64,000 bases of DNA, from positions 1-64,000 of the forward strand of contig NZ_JABWGQ010000036.1 of NCBI RefSeq assembly GCF_014595975.1, written 5' to 3'. This document shows, piece after piece, positions 32,731 to 40,728 of this stretch. Both the position numbers and the translations under genes were made by a program. The notes under the pieces are model-generated. The model did no database searches and was not told where the DNA came from. It saw nothing but the letters and a program-made list of their open reading frames with translations. Within the stretch, counting starts at the first letter, position 1. Every line of letters begins with the position of its first letter. Source of the stretch: Sphingopyxis sp. LK2115. GTDB taxonomy: Bacteria > Pseudomonadota > Alphaproteobacteria > Sphingomonadales > Sphingomonadaceae.

Positions 32731-32797
32731 CGTCATTCTCCTTCGTGGGGGTGTCGAGGTCAGCGCGCTCCGCGCGCCGCGGCAATTACCTGTCGCA

Positions 32798-33499
32798 TCA
32801 TGCGGCGCCGTTCCGTGCAAAAAGCATGGCGACATAGCGCTTCAGATGGGTGACGCTTTCGCGCGCGATCGCCGGATCGTTCGCCGATTTGGCGAGGATG
32901 AACGATCCCTGCAGAACGGCCTGGATGTGGCGCGCAAGGCCGATGGCGGTGACGCCTTCGGGCTTGCCGTGGCGTCCGAACGCCGCTTCGATGTCGGGGA
33001 CAAGCGCTTCGCAATAGGCGTTGAGGCTGGCTTCGCACGCTTCGCGGATCGCTTCGCTTGTCGCATAGGCTTCCTGCACCATCGTGCCGACGAAGCAGGT
33101 ATAGTCCTCGGTCGGCCCGCCCAGCATCGACAGGCGGAAATCGATATGGCCGAGCAGCCGGTCCAGCGGATCGTCGAGCCGGGTGTGGGGCGGCAGTTCA
33201 AACAACGGTCGCGCACGGTCGGTCCAGCCCTCGGCGGCGGCGACCGCGAGTGCCTCCTTCGACGCGAAATGATGGAAAAAGGCGCCCTTTGTGACGCCGG
33301 CGGCGGCGCAGATCTGGTCGACCGTCGTTGCGGCATAGCCCTGTCGGCGCACGAGCTGGTGCGCCGCTGCGATCAGCGCCGCGCGCGCGCTGCCGCGGGG
33401 CGCCCGGCCACCGGCGGTGCCGCCGCCCGCCGGGGGGGCGGTGCGGGCGGCGGCGTCGCGGCGCGCGGGGGAGGTCGGGGGCATCCGATTCGTCGTCAT
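32798..33499 (-). CDS. TetR family transcriptional regulator
   Basis: 233 residues, with an Ala/Arg/Gly-rich disordered N-terminus to about 38 and the TetR helix-turn-helix at about 58-82 (TTVDQICAAAGVTKGAFFHHF region). The C-terminal half has the TetR_C pattern seen in regulators of detoxification genes. The ATG follows an operator-like palindrome by 8 bases. A downstream ATG at 33484 is an alternative. It begins a same-strand run to 26022. Confidence 0.9.
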   Translation of the reverse strand: MTTNRMPPTSPARRDAAARTAPPAGGGTAGGRAPRGSARAALIAAAHQLVRRQGYAATTVDQICAAAGVTKGAFFHHFASKEALAVAAAEGWTDRARPLFELPPHTRLDDPLDRLLGHIDFRLSMLGGPTEDYTCFVGTMVQEAYATSEAIREACEASLNAYCEALVPDIEAAFGRHGKPEGVTAIGLARHIQAVLQGSFILAKSANDPAIARESVTHLKRYVAMLFARNGAA

Positions 33500-33506
33500 G
33501 TGAACA

Positions 33507-33535
33507 GACATACCGACTGGTTGGTATGTTGTCAA
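33507..33535 (-). promoter_or_regulatory. Promoter and TetR operator fused to the regulator start
   Basis: On the minus strand TTGACA (33535-33530; perfect -35) is followed after 17 bases by TATGTC (33512-33507). The palindrome ACATACC...GGTATGT (33508-33529, 22 bases, 9 of 11 pairs) fills the spacer and -10. Transcription would begin about 7 bases later at the ATG (33499), so the mRNA would have little or no leader. This is the classical layout for an autorepressing TetR protein; the divergent comM promoter is 150 bases away and probably independent. Confidence 0.75.
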
Positions 33536-33681
33536 TTGCACGATCGCCCCGCGGTCGGCGGCGCCCCGTCCTGGCGGGGGAAGGCTTTTCGCCAACCACC
33601 GAAAAAGACTCGACCTTCCCGTCGCTTCGCCTAAGAAGGCATTGGAACAAAGGGGGCACATCGCGCAGTTCCGGGGAACCA

Positions 33682-35190
33682 ATGGTCGCAATCGTCTCAA
33701 CCGCCGCCTATCTCGGCATCGAGGCCCGCGGGGTCGAGGTGCAGTGCCAGATCACGCCCGGCGTGCCGCGCTTTGTGGTCGTCGGGCTGCCCGACAAGGC
33801 GGTCGGCGAAAGCCGCGAGCGCGTCCGCGCCGCGATCGCCGCGATCGGCCTGTCGCTTCCGCCCAGGGTCATCACGGTCAACCTGTCGCCCGCCGACTTG
33901 CCCAAGGAAGGCTCGCATTACGACCTGCCGATCGCACTCGCGCTGCTCGGCGCGATGGGGGTGATCGATGCCGAGACGCTGGCGTCATACGTTGTCGTCG
34001 GTGAACTCGGCCTCGACGGGCGCATCGCCGCCTCGCCCGGCGTGCTGCTCGCCGCGCTCCACGCGGGCAGCGTCGAGCGCGGCCTCATCTGCCCCGCCGC
34101 GCAGGGGCCGGAGGCGGCGTGGGCAGGCAATGTCGAGGTCATCGGCGCACCCGACCTTCTCGCGCTGCTCAATCACTTCAAAGGTCATTCGCCGCTGCCG
34201 CCGCCGGTGCCGGGCGAGGTCGAGGCGGCGCGGCGCGGCGCCGACCTGTCGCAAGTGAAGGGACAGGAAATCGCCAGGCGTGCATTGGAAATCGCCGCAG
34301 CGGGCGGGCACAATCTGCTGATGTCGGGGCCGCCGGGCGCGGGAAAGTCGCTGATGGCGGCGTGCATGCCCGGCATCCTGCCCGAACTCACCCCCGCCGA
34401 AGCGCTGGAGGTGTCGATGATCGCCTCGGTCGCGGGACAGCTCGAAGGCGGGCGGCTTGTCCGTGCGCGGCCATTTCGCGCACCGCACCATTCGGCGTCG
34501 ATGCCCGCGCTCGTCGGCGGCGGCCTGCGCGTCCGGCCGGGCGAGGTCAGCCTCGCGCATCTCGGTGTGCTGTTTCTTGACGAACTGCCCGAGTTTCAGC
34601 GCGGCGTGCTCGATTCGCTCCGCCAGCCGCTCGAAACGGGCGAGGTCAGCGTCGCGCGCGCCAATGCACATGTCACCTTTCCCGCGCGCGTCCAGCTTGT
34701 CGCGGCGATGAACCCGTGCCGCTGCGGCCATCTTGGCGATCCGGCGCTCGCGTGCAGCCGGGCGCCGCGCTGTGCCGCCGATTATCAGGCGAAACTGTCA
34801 GGACCGCTGCTCGACCGCATCGACCTGCACGTCGAGGTGCAGGCGGTGAGCGCCGCCGACCTTGTCCTGCCGCCCCCCGCCGAGGGTAGCGCCGAGGTCG
34901 CGGCGCGCGTCGCCGCGGCGCGCGATGTGCAGACCGCACGTTATGCCGGGCACAGGGCGCGCACCAATGCGGAGATCGACGGCGAATTGCTCGAAGCGGT
35001 CGCAACACCCGACGAGCCGGGGCGGAGGCTGCTTGCGCAGGCGGCCGAGGCGATGCGGCTGTCGGCGCGCGGCTATACGCGGATCCTGCGCGTCGCGCGG
35101 ACGATCGCCGATCTTGGCGGAGCCGAAAAGGTGGGCCGCATCCACGTCGCCGAAGCGCTGAGCTATCGCCGCCAGGCGCCGAAAAACTAG
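33682..35190 (+). CDS. comM: ComM/YifB family magnesium-chelatase-like AAA ATPase
   Basis: 502 residues starting MVAIVSTAAYLGIEARGVEV. A ChlI-type N-terminal domain is followed by an AAA core with Walker A GPPGAGKS at 216-223 and a Mg_chelatase C-terminal domain. Cysteines CRCGHLGDPALACSRAPRC form a zinc-binding-like motif characteristic of YifB. ComM is a helicase that promotes branch migration in natural transformation. An in-frame upstream extension is not conserved-looking and ignored. Confidence 0.94.
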   Translation: MVAIVSTAAYLGIEARGVEVQCQITPGVPRFVVVGLPDKAVGESRERVRAAIAAIGLSLPPRVITVNLSPADLPKEGSHYDLPIALALLGAMGVIDAETLASYVVVGELGLDGRIAASPGVLLAALHAGSVERGLICPAAQGPEAAWAGNVEVIGAPDLLALLNHFKGHSPLPPPVPGEVEAARRGADLSQVKGQEIARRALEIAAAGGHNLLMSGPPGAGKSLMAACMPGILPELTPAEALEVSMIASVAGQLEGGRLVRARPFRAPHHSASMPALVGGGLRVRPGEVSLAHLGVLFLDELPEFQRGVLDSLRQPLETGEVSVARANAHVTFPARVQLVAAMNPCRCGHLGDPALACSRAPRCAADYQAKLSGPLLDRIDLHVEVQAVSAADLVLPPPAEGSAEVAARVAAARDVQTARYAGHRARTNAEIDGELLEAVATPDEPGRRLLAQAAEAMRLSARGYTRILRVARTIADLGGAEKVGRIHVAEALSYRRQAPKN

Positions 35191-35315
35191 GGGTGCGATC
35201 GGTCGATCCGGGTCATCGACGATGATGTGCGGCATGGCGCAAACCTTCGATTGCATAGCTTTTCCTTTGCGAAGGGCTATCCAAAGCGGCGGCATGGGCG
35301 CATAGGCTTGCTGCC

Positions 35316-36560
35316 ATGCACAAAGCGGCCGAATCCCCTCTGCGGCGCCTGCCCGGCGACCGTGAAATGGTTGTAATGATGGCGATGGTCATGGCGCTCA
35401 ACGCGCTCGCGATCGATTCCATGCTGCCCGCGCTCCCGGCAATCGGCGAAGCGCTGGGAGTCGCCGTCGCCAACGACCGCCAATATATCATTTCGGTCTA
35501 TCTGCTCGGCATCGGCTTCGGCTCGCTTCTTTACGGCCCTTTATCGGATCGCTTTGGGCGCAAGGGCGTGCTCGTCCCCGCCCTCTTCGCCTATCTCGCG
35601 CTCTCGATCGGCTGCGGGCTGGCGACAAGTTTTACAATGCTGATCGTGCTGCGTTTCGTGCACGGGCTGGTCAGCGCCGCGCTTGGCGTGATCGTCGTCG
35701 CGGTGATCCGCGACCTGTTCGCGGGCGACGCCATGGCGAGGCGGCTGTCGCTGATTTTCCTTGTCTTCATGATCGTGCCGATCATCGCCCCGACGCTCGG
35801 CGCCGGGGTCGCGGCGCTTGCGGGCTGGCGCGCCATCTTCATCCTGCTGGCCGTGATGTCGGTGGCGATGCTGGTCTGGCTTCGCCGCCTGCCCGAAACG
35901 CTCGACCCCGCCGACGTCCGACCGCTCGACATCAAGACGATGGCGGCGGGCTGGGCGACGGTGACGCGGCATCGGCGCGCGGCGGGCTATATGATCGCGT
36001 CGGGCACGATGCAGGGCGCGCTCTATGGCTATCTCAACAGCAGCGAACAGATCATCGGCGAGGTGTTCGACGCACGCAGCCTGTTCCCGCTGGTCTTTGC
36101 GTGCGTCGCCATCGGCATTGCGATCGCCAATTTTTCGAACGCCGCAATCGTCGAGCGCTTCGGCGCGCGGCGCGTTTCGCAGTCGGCGGTTTTCGCCTTC
36201 ATGGCGACCTCGATCCTCCAGATCGTCGCAGCGCTGAGCGGGGTCGAGACATTGTGGATGTTCACCCTGTTGATGATGGTCAACGTCGGCCTCATCGGCT
36301 TTATCGGCAGCAATTTCGGGTCGATCGCGATGGAGGATTTCGGCCATATGGCGGGCGTCGCATCCTCCTATCAGAGCTTTGCCAAGACGTTGCTCGCGGC
36401 GACCGTCGGTGCGGTCATCGGCCAGCAATATGATGGTACGACGCTCCCGCTCGCCCATGCCTTCCTCGGCTGCGCGATCGTCGGGCTGGTGCTGGTGCTG
36501 TGGGCCGAGCGCGGCAAGCTGTTCACCCGGCCGGGAACCGCGCCCAAAAGCCCCTTCTGA
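35316..36560 (+). CDS. Bcr/CflA-type MFS multidrug efflux transporter
   Basis: 414 residues, 12 predicted membrane segments. The Bcr/CflA features are MALNALAIDSMLPALPAIGE in helix 1, the motif A-like GPLSDRFGRKGVL between helices 2 and 3 and RVVHGLVSAALGV-type helix 4 (here LRFVHGLVSAALGV). It exports small drugs such as bicyclomycin-class compounds or chloramphenicol using the proton gradient. It converges with the permease, sharing a bidirectional terminator. Confidence 0.9.
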   Translation: MHKAAESPLRRLPGDREMVVMMAMVMALNALAIDSMLPALPAIGEALGVAVANDRQYIISVYLLGIGFGSLLYGPLSDRFGRKGVLVPALFAYLALSIGCGLATSFTMLIVLRFVHGLVSAALGVIVVAVIRDLFAGDAMARRLSLIFLVFMIVPIIAPTLGAGVAALAGWRAIFILLAVMSVAMLVWLRRLPETLDPADVRPLDIKTMAAGWATVTRHRRAAGYMIASGTMQGALYGYLNSSEQIIGEVFDARSLFPLVFACVAIGIAIANFSNAAIVERFGARRVSQSAVFAFMATSILQIVAALSGVETLWMFTLLMMVNVGLIGFIGSNFGSIAMEDFGHMAGVASSYQSFAKTLLAATVGAVIGQQYDGTTLPLAHAFLGCAIVGLVLVLWAERGKLFTRPGTAPKSPF

Positions 36561-36655
36561 ATCGGGGATCGCTGCCGCGAAGTCCAGCGACCATACCGGC
36601 ATGATGGGCGGCCGCGCGCGGCGCCCGACCATGCCGCCGCGCTTGTGCGCATAAG

Positions 36656-36677
36656 AAAGGGGGCCAAAGCCCCCTTT
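36656..36677. terminator. Bidirectional intrinsic terminator
   Basis: AAAGGGGGC (36656-36664), loop CAAA, GCCCCCTTT (36669-36677) is a perfect 9-base-pair hairpin with A/T runs on both sides. It lies between the convergent MFS and permease genes and serves either strand. Confidence 0.85.
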
Positions 36678-36699
36678 CCCTTTCCTGTTCGCGACGCCG

Positions 36700-38256
36700 T
36701 CAGTCGAAAGACGGAACGGGCGGAACCGGAGGCGGCGGGGCGTCGGCGTCGTCCTCGTGGACCTCGACGATGCCGCGGCCGACGTGGCTCTTGCGGTAAC
36801 CATAGAGGAAATAGAGCACGAGCCCGATCGCGCCCCATATGGGCAGCACCATCTTCGCGTCGAAAGGCAGGTTGAGGTAAAGGCCGAGCGTGCCGAGGAT
36901 CGCGAGCGGCGCGACGATCCACACCAGCGGGGTGCGGAACGGCCGGTGGCGGCCCGGATCCTTGATGCGGAGCGCAAGCACCGCGATCGCCACCATGAAG
37001 AAGGCGAAGAGCGTGCCCGAGTTCGAAATGTCGGCAAGCTTGCCCACCGGCAGGAAGGCGGCGAAGCAGGCGACGGCGACGCCGGTAATGGCCGTGACGA
37101 TGTGCGGCGTCTTCCACCGGGGGTGGATCGACGCCAGCTTTTCGGGAAGCAGCCCGTCACGCGCCATCACGAAGAAGATGCGCGTCTGACCGAACAGCAT
37201 GATCAGGATCACCGACGGCAGCGCGAGAAAGGCGGCGATGCCGATGGCGTTACCGATTGCCGGATAGCCGATTTCGCGCAGCACATGGGCGAGCGCTTCG
37301 CGCGAGCAGACAAGCGGTTCCTGGCCCAGCGCGGCGAGCGAGGCGCAGCGTTCGGCGAGCGCCGTCGAACCGGGCGAAAGGACTTCGCCCGCGGGTCCGG
37401 TGACCGGCTGCGCGCCCATCGTGCCAATCGCCCCCGCGGCGACCAGCAGATAGAAGATGGTGCAGATGCCGAGCGACGCGATCAGCCCGATCGGCACGTT
37501 GCGCTGTGGATTCTTGGTTTCTTCGGCGGCGGTGGAAACGGCGTCGAAGCCGACATAGGCGAAGAAAATCGACGCTGCGGCGCCGACCGCGCCAAGCCCC
37601 GCCATCTGGCCGAACCAGCCATTCGGCATGAAGGGGTCGAAGTTCTGGCCCTTCAGCATCGGCAGCGTAAGCACGATGAACAGCGACAGCGCGGTGACCT
37701 TGATGACCACCAGCACCGCGTTGACGCGCGCGCTTTCGGTCGTGCCGATCATCAAAAGCCATGTCACAAGCAGCGCGATCACCAGTGCGGGCAGGTTGAC
37801 GATACCGCCCGCATAGGGCCCGACCGTCAGCTCCATCGGCAGGTTTATTCCCGCGTTCGCCAATAATCCGACAAAATAGCCCGACCAGCCGACCGACACC
37901 GCCGAGGCGGCGACGGCATATTCGAGGATCAGCGCCCAGCCCACGGTCCAGGCGAGCAGCTCGCCCATCACCGCATAGGTATAGGTGTAAGCGCTGCCCG
38001 AAACGGGCACCATCGAGGCAAGCTCTGAATAGCAGAGCGCCGCGACGACGCAGACCAGCCCGGCGATGACGAAGCTCCACATCATGCCCGGCCCCGCCTT
38101 TTGCGCGGCTTCGGCGGTCAGCACGAAAATGCCGGTGCCGATGATGGCGCCGATGCCGAGCATGGTGAGCTGAAAGGCACCGAGCGAGCGGTGCAGCGAC
38201 TTTTTCTCGGCGGTGGCCAAGATGGCGTCGAGCGGTTTGACGCGACCAAATATCAT
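36700..38256 (-). CDS. APC-superfamily amino acid permease (cationic amino acid transporter type)
   Basis: 518 residues, 12 or more hydrophobic helices. The N-terminus carries the APC helix-1 motif LGIGAIIGTGIFVLT, and the region GSAYTYTYAVMGELLAWTVGWALILEY is close to the CAT/YfnA family. The substrate is probably a cationic or branched amino acid. A large periplasmic loop has cysteines (CASLAALGQEPLVC). The C-terminal tail is acidic and proline-rich (DDADAPPPPVPPVPS). Confidence 0.88.
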   Translation of the reverse strand: MIFGRVKPLDAILATAEKKSLHRSLGAFQLTMLGIGAIIGTGIFVLTAEAAQKAGPGMMWSFVIAGLVCVVAALCYSELASMVPVSGSAYTYTYAVMGELLAWTVGWALILEYAVAASAVSVGWSGYFVGLLANAGINLPMELTVGPYAGGIVNLPALVIALLVTWLLMIGTTESARVNAVLVVIKVTALSLFIVLTLPMLKGQNFDPFMPNGWFGQMAGLGAVGAAASIFFAYVGFDAVSTAAEETKNPQRNVPIGLIASLGICTIFYLLVAAGAIGTMGAQPVTGPAGEVLSPGSTALAERCASLAALGQEPLVCSREALAHVLREIGYPAIGNAIGIAAFLALPSVILIMLFGQTRIFFVMARDGLLPEKLASIHPRWKTPHIVTAITGVAVACFAAFLPVGKLADISNSGTLFAFFMVAIAVLALRIKDPGRHRPFRTPLVWIVAPLAILGTLGLYLNLPFDAKMVLPIWGAIGLVLYFLYGYRKSHVGRGIVEVHEDDADAPPPPVPPVPSFD

Positions 38257-38357
38257 GTAATAGTCCCCTTTGGGGCCCGGCGCGGGCCTCTCCTGGCGGG
38301 GCAGACTAGCCGCTCCGCACGTCAGCGCAACTTAATTTCAGACATATGACACCCGGT

Positions 38358-40499
38358 TTATCGCACCGTGAAGCGGATGCGGTCGATCGTTCGCCCGCCG
38401 GGGTCGACGAGCGCAAGCATATGGCTGCCTGGGCGCGGCATGATCTGCGGCCCCGCATCGGCGTCGCCCAATGGTTTTTTGTCGAGAATCAACCGGTATC
38501 CGGCGAGCGATCCGCTGACGGTCACGGCGATGCGCTGCCGATCCGGCGGAATGTCGGGGTCGAGCGCATAGACGCTGCCGCTGACCGGGCTGGTGATGCG
38601 CGGTCGGCGCGCTGTGGCGGGCGCGGCGGTCATTTCAGTCTGCGCGGTGCCGACCAGGAAAAACTCGCGGCGCGGCGGCTCGCGCGTGCCGGGGAGGGTG
38701 ATCGGACGCGCTTCGACCCCCGCGGGCATGGCGGGGGGCTTGCCGGGGCGACCCGCGTGGAGCGCGAGCATGACGTCGCGCCACACCGGCGCGGCGCCGG
38801 AAGTGCCCGACACGGCGCGCATCGAATCGCCTTCCAGATTGCCGACCCACACCGCGACGGTGAAGCGGTCGGACCAGCCGATGCACCAATTGTCGCGCAT
38901 CCCCTTTGACGTGCCCGTTTTCGCGGCGGCCCAGAAAGGCAGGCGGAGCGCGCTGTCGGCGCCAAACGCATCGGTGCGCGCGGCGGCGTCGGCCAGGATA
39001 TCGCCGACGATGAAGGCGGCGGCGGGGCTGACGATCTGGCGCGCGCGCTCCGGCTTTTCGCCCGGCGTGAAACGGATGGGCGCGTGGCGGCCGTGATTGG
39101 CCAGGGTGCGGAAAGCATTGGCTTGTTCGACCAGCGACACTTCGGCCGATCCAAGCGCAAGGCTGAAGCCGTAATATTCGCCGTCCTCGACAAGGCCGTG
39201 ATAACCGAGCGCCCAGAGGCGGTCGCGAAACTGCTGGACGTCGTCGATGACGAGCGCGCGAACGGCGGGGACGTTGAGCGAGGCGGCAAGCGCGTGGCGG
39301 ACGCTGACCGGACCCTTGAAGCTGCGGTCGTAATTTTTGGGGACGTAGAGGCCGGAGGCGGTGTCGAGCTGGACCGGGCTGTCGTCGAGAATCGACGCGG
39401 CGGTGAGCCAGCCATGCTCGATCACCTGCGCATAAAGATGCGGTTTCAAGGTCGATCCCGCCTGCCGCCGCGCGTTGGCGCCGTCGACCTGTGCCGCGGT
39501 CGATTGGAGCCCGACGCCGCCGACATAGGCGAGCACATCGCCGGTGGCATTGTTGAGCACGACGACCGCGCCGTCGCGGACGCGGTCCGAACCGAGCGCG
39601 GCGAGCTGGCGGCGCAGCGCGACGATCGCCGCCGTCTGGATACGGCGGTCGATGGTGGTGGCGACGCGTTTGCCGGGTTTGTCGAGCAGGCGGACGGCAA
39701 GGTGCGGGGCAAGGCCGGGGTCGGTGCGCGCGGCATGCTCGCCCGACACCAAAGTCGCGGCGGCGGCGCGGATCGCCGCGCAATCGCTTGTCGCCGCGAT
39801 CCGGCACGCACGGCGGGCGATCGCGTCGGCCCCCGCGCCGGGGCTGGGGAGGAGCCCGGCAAAGAGCGCGGCGTCGATGCGGTTCAGGTCGGCGGGCGGC
39901 TTGCCGAACAGGCCCGCCGCGCCCGCGCCGATACCCTGCGCCTCGCCGCGCAGGGGGACGAGGTTCAGATAGGCTTCGAGCATCTGCTCGTGCGTCCACG
40001 CGTCGGCAAGATACTGTGCGGCGCGCATCTGGCGCAGCTTGGCGCGCCAGTCGCGCTGCCCCGGCTGCGCGAGGCCGGGGTCGAGGAAGGCGGCGAGCTG
40101 CATCGCGAGCGTCGAGGCGCCGCGCGAGCGATTGGCGCGCGCGTCCCGCGTCAGCCGCGCGCGGACGGCGCTGGCGACCGCGAGCCAGTCGACCCCGCCG
40201 TGCGACCAGAAACGGCGGTCTTCGCTCTGGATAACGGCGGTGCGGACGGCGGGGCTGATGTCCTTCAGCGCCACCCAGGCGAGGCGGCGGCGCTGAAAAT
40301 CGACACGCTCGCTGTCGAGCAGGCGGCCGTCGCGGTCGTAGAGCCAGGCTTCGCTGGGTCGCCAGTCGGCGCGGACGGCGGCGAAGGAAGGCATGGGGGG
40401 CGGTTTGGTGGCGAGGTGCGCGGCGGTGGTGAGGATGAGTGCGGCGAGGGCGACCCATGCGAGCGCGTGGGGCCAGCGGCGTTTGCGATGGTGTTTCAT
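38358..40499 (-). CDS. pbpC: Penicillin-binding protein 1C
   Basis: 713 residues: short cytoplasmic start MKHHRKRRWP, a membrane helix (about 11-30), GT51 domain with catalytic Glu93 (QSEDRRFWSHGG), transpeptidase with Ser349 (GSTLK) and KTGTS, and a C-terminal BiPBP_C domain from about 620. The ATG at 40499 is chosen because the frame further up runs through an inverted repeat. Its upstream partner on the same strand is the alpha-2-macroglobulin gene, as in E. coli pbpC-yfhM. Confidence 0.93.
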   Translation of the reverse strand: MKHHRKRRWPHALAWVALAALILTTAAHLATKPPPMPSFAAVRADWRPSEAWLYDRDGRLLDSERVDFQRRRLAWVALKDISPAVRTAVIQSEDRRFWSHGGVDWLAVASAVRARLTRDARANRSRGASTLAMQLAAFLDPGLAQPGQRDWRAKLRQMRAAQYLADAWTHEQMLEAYLNLVPLRGEAQGIGAGAAGLFGKPPADLNRIDAALFAGLLPSPGAGADAIARRACRIAATSDCAAIRAAAATLVSGEHAARTDPGLAPHLAVRLLDKPGKRVATTIDRRIQTAAIVALRRQLAALGSDRVRDGAVVVLNNATGDVLAYVGGVGLQSTAAQVDGANARRQAGSTLKPHLYAQVIEHGWLTAASILDDSPVQLDTASGLYVPKNYDRSFKGPVSVRHALAASLNVPAVRALVIDDVQQFRDRLWALGYHGLVEDGEYYGFSLALGSAEVSLVEQANAFRTLANHGRHAPIRFTPGEKPERARQIVSPAAAFIVGDILADAAARTDAFGADSALRLPFWAAAKTGTSKGMRDNWCIGWSDRFTVAVWVGNLEGDSMRAVSGTSGAAPVWRDVMLALHAGRPGKPPAMPAGVEARPITLPGTREPPRREFFLVGTAQTEMTAAPATARRPRITSPVSGSVYALDPDIPPDRQRIAVTVSGSLAGYRLILDKKPLGDADAGPQIMPRPGSHMLALVDPGGRTIDRIRFTVR

Positions 40500-40625
40500 C
40501 GTCTGCTTCAGCGCGTGCTTCCGCGAAGGCGGAAGCCCATATCCTGTGGGTTCAACCGTGCGCCGACCGGAGATGGACCCCTGTCGTCGCGGGGGCACCG
40601 CGATAAAGAAGTGGAGCCGACCTTG

Positions 40626-40707
40626 CCCGTTCGCATCGAGCGAAGTCGACATGTCCATCGGTTGTGCACGGCTTCGGGGTGTTTCGACTTCGTTCGATGC
40701 GAACGGG
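40626..40707. repeat. 82-base paired inverted repeat
   Basis: The 24-base arms begin CCCGTTCGCATCGAGCG (40626) and end CGATGCGAACGGG (40707); they differ from perfect complementarity only at one G-T pair. It sits between the alpha-2-macroglobulin gene and pbpC. The surrounding 229-base gap has no gene. Confidence 0.75.
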
Positions 40708-40728
40708 AACAGGGCCGACTGCTTTCCA

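Noticed and set aside
26884-33499. Horizontal-transfer island
   Set aside because: Gene composition and codon use look like the neighbours, with no integrase, tRNA or flanking repeats; accessory character is based on gene function only.
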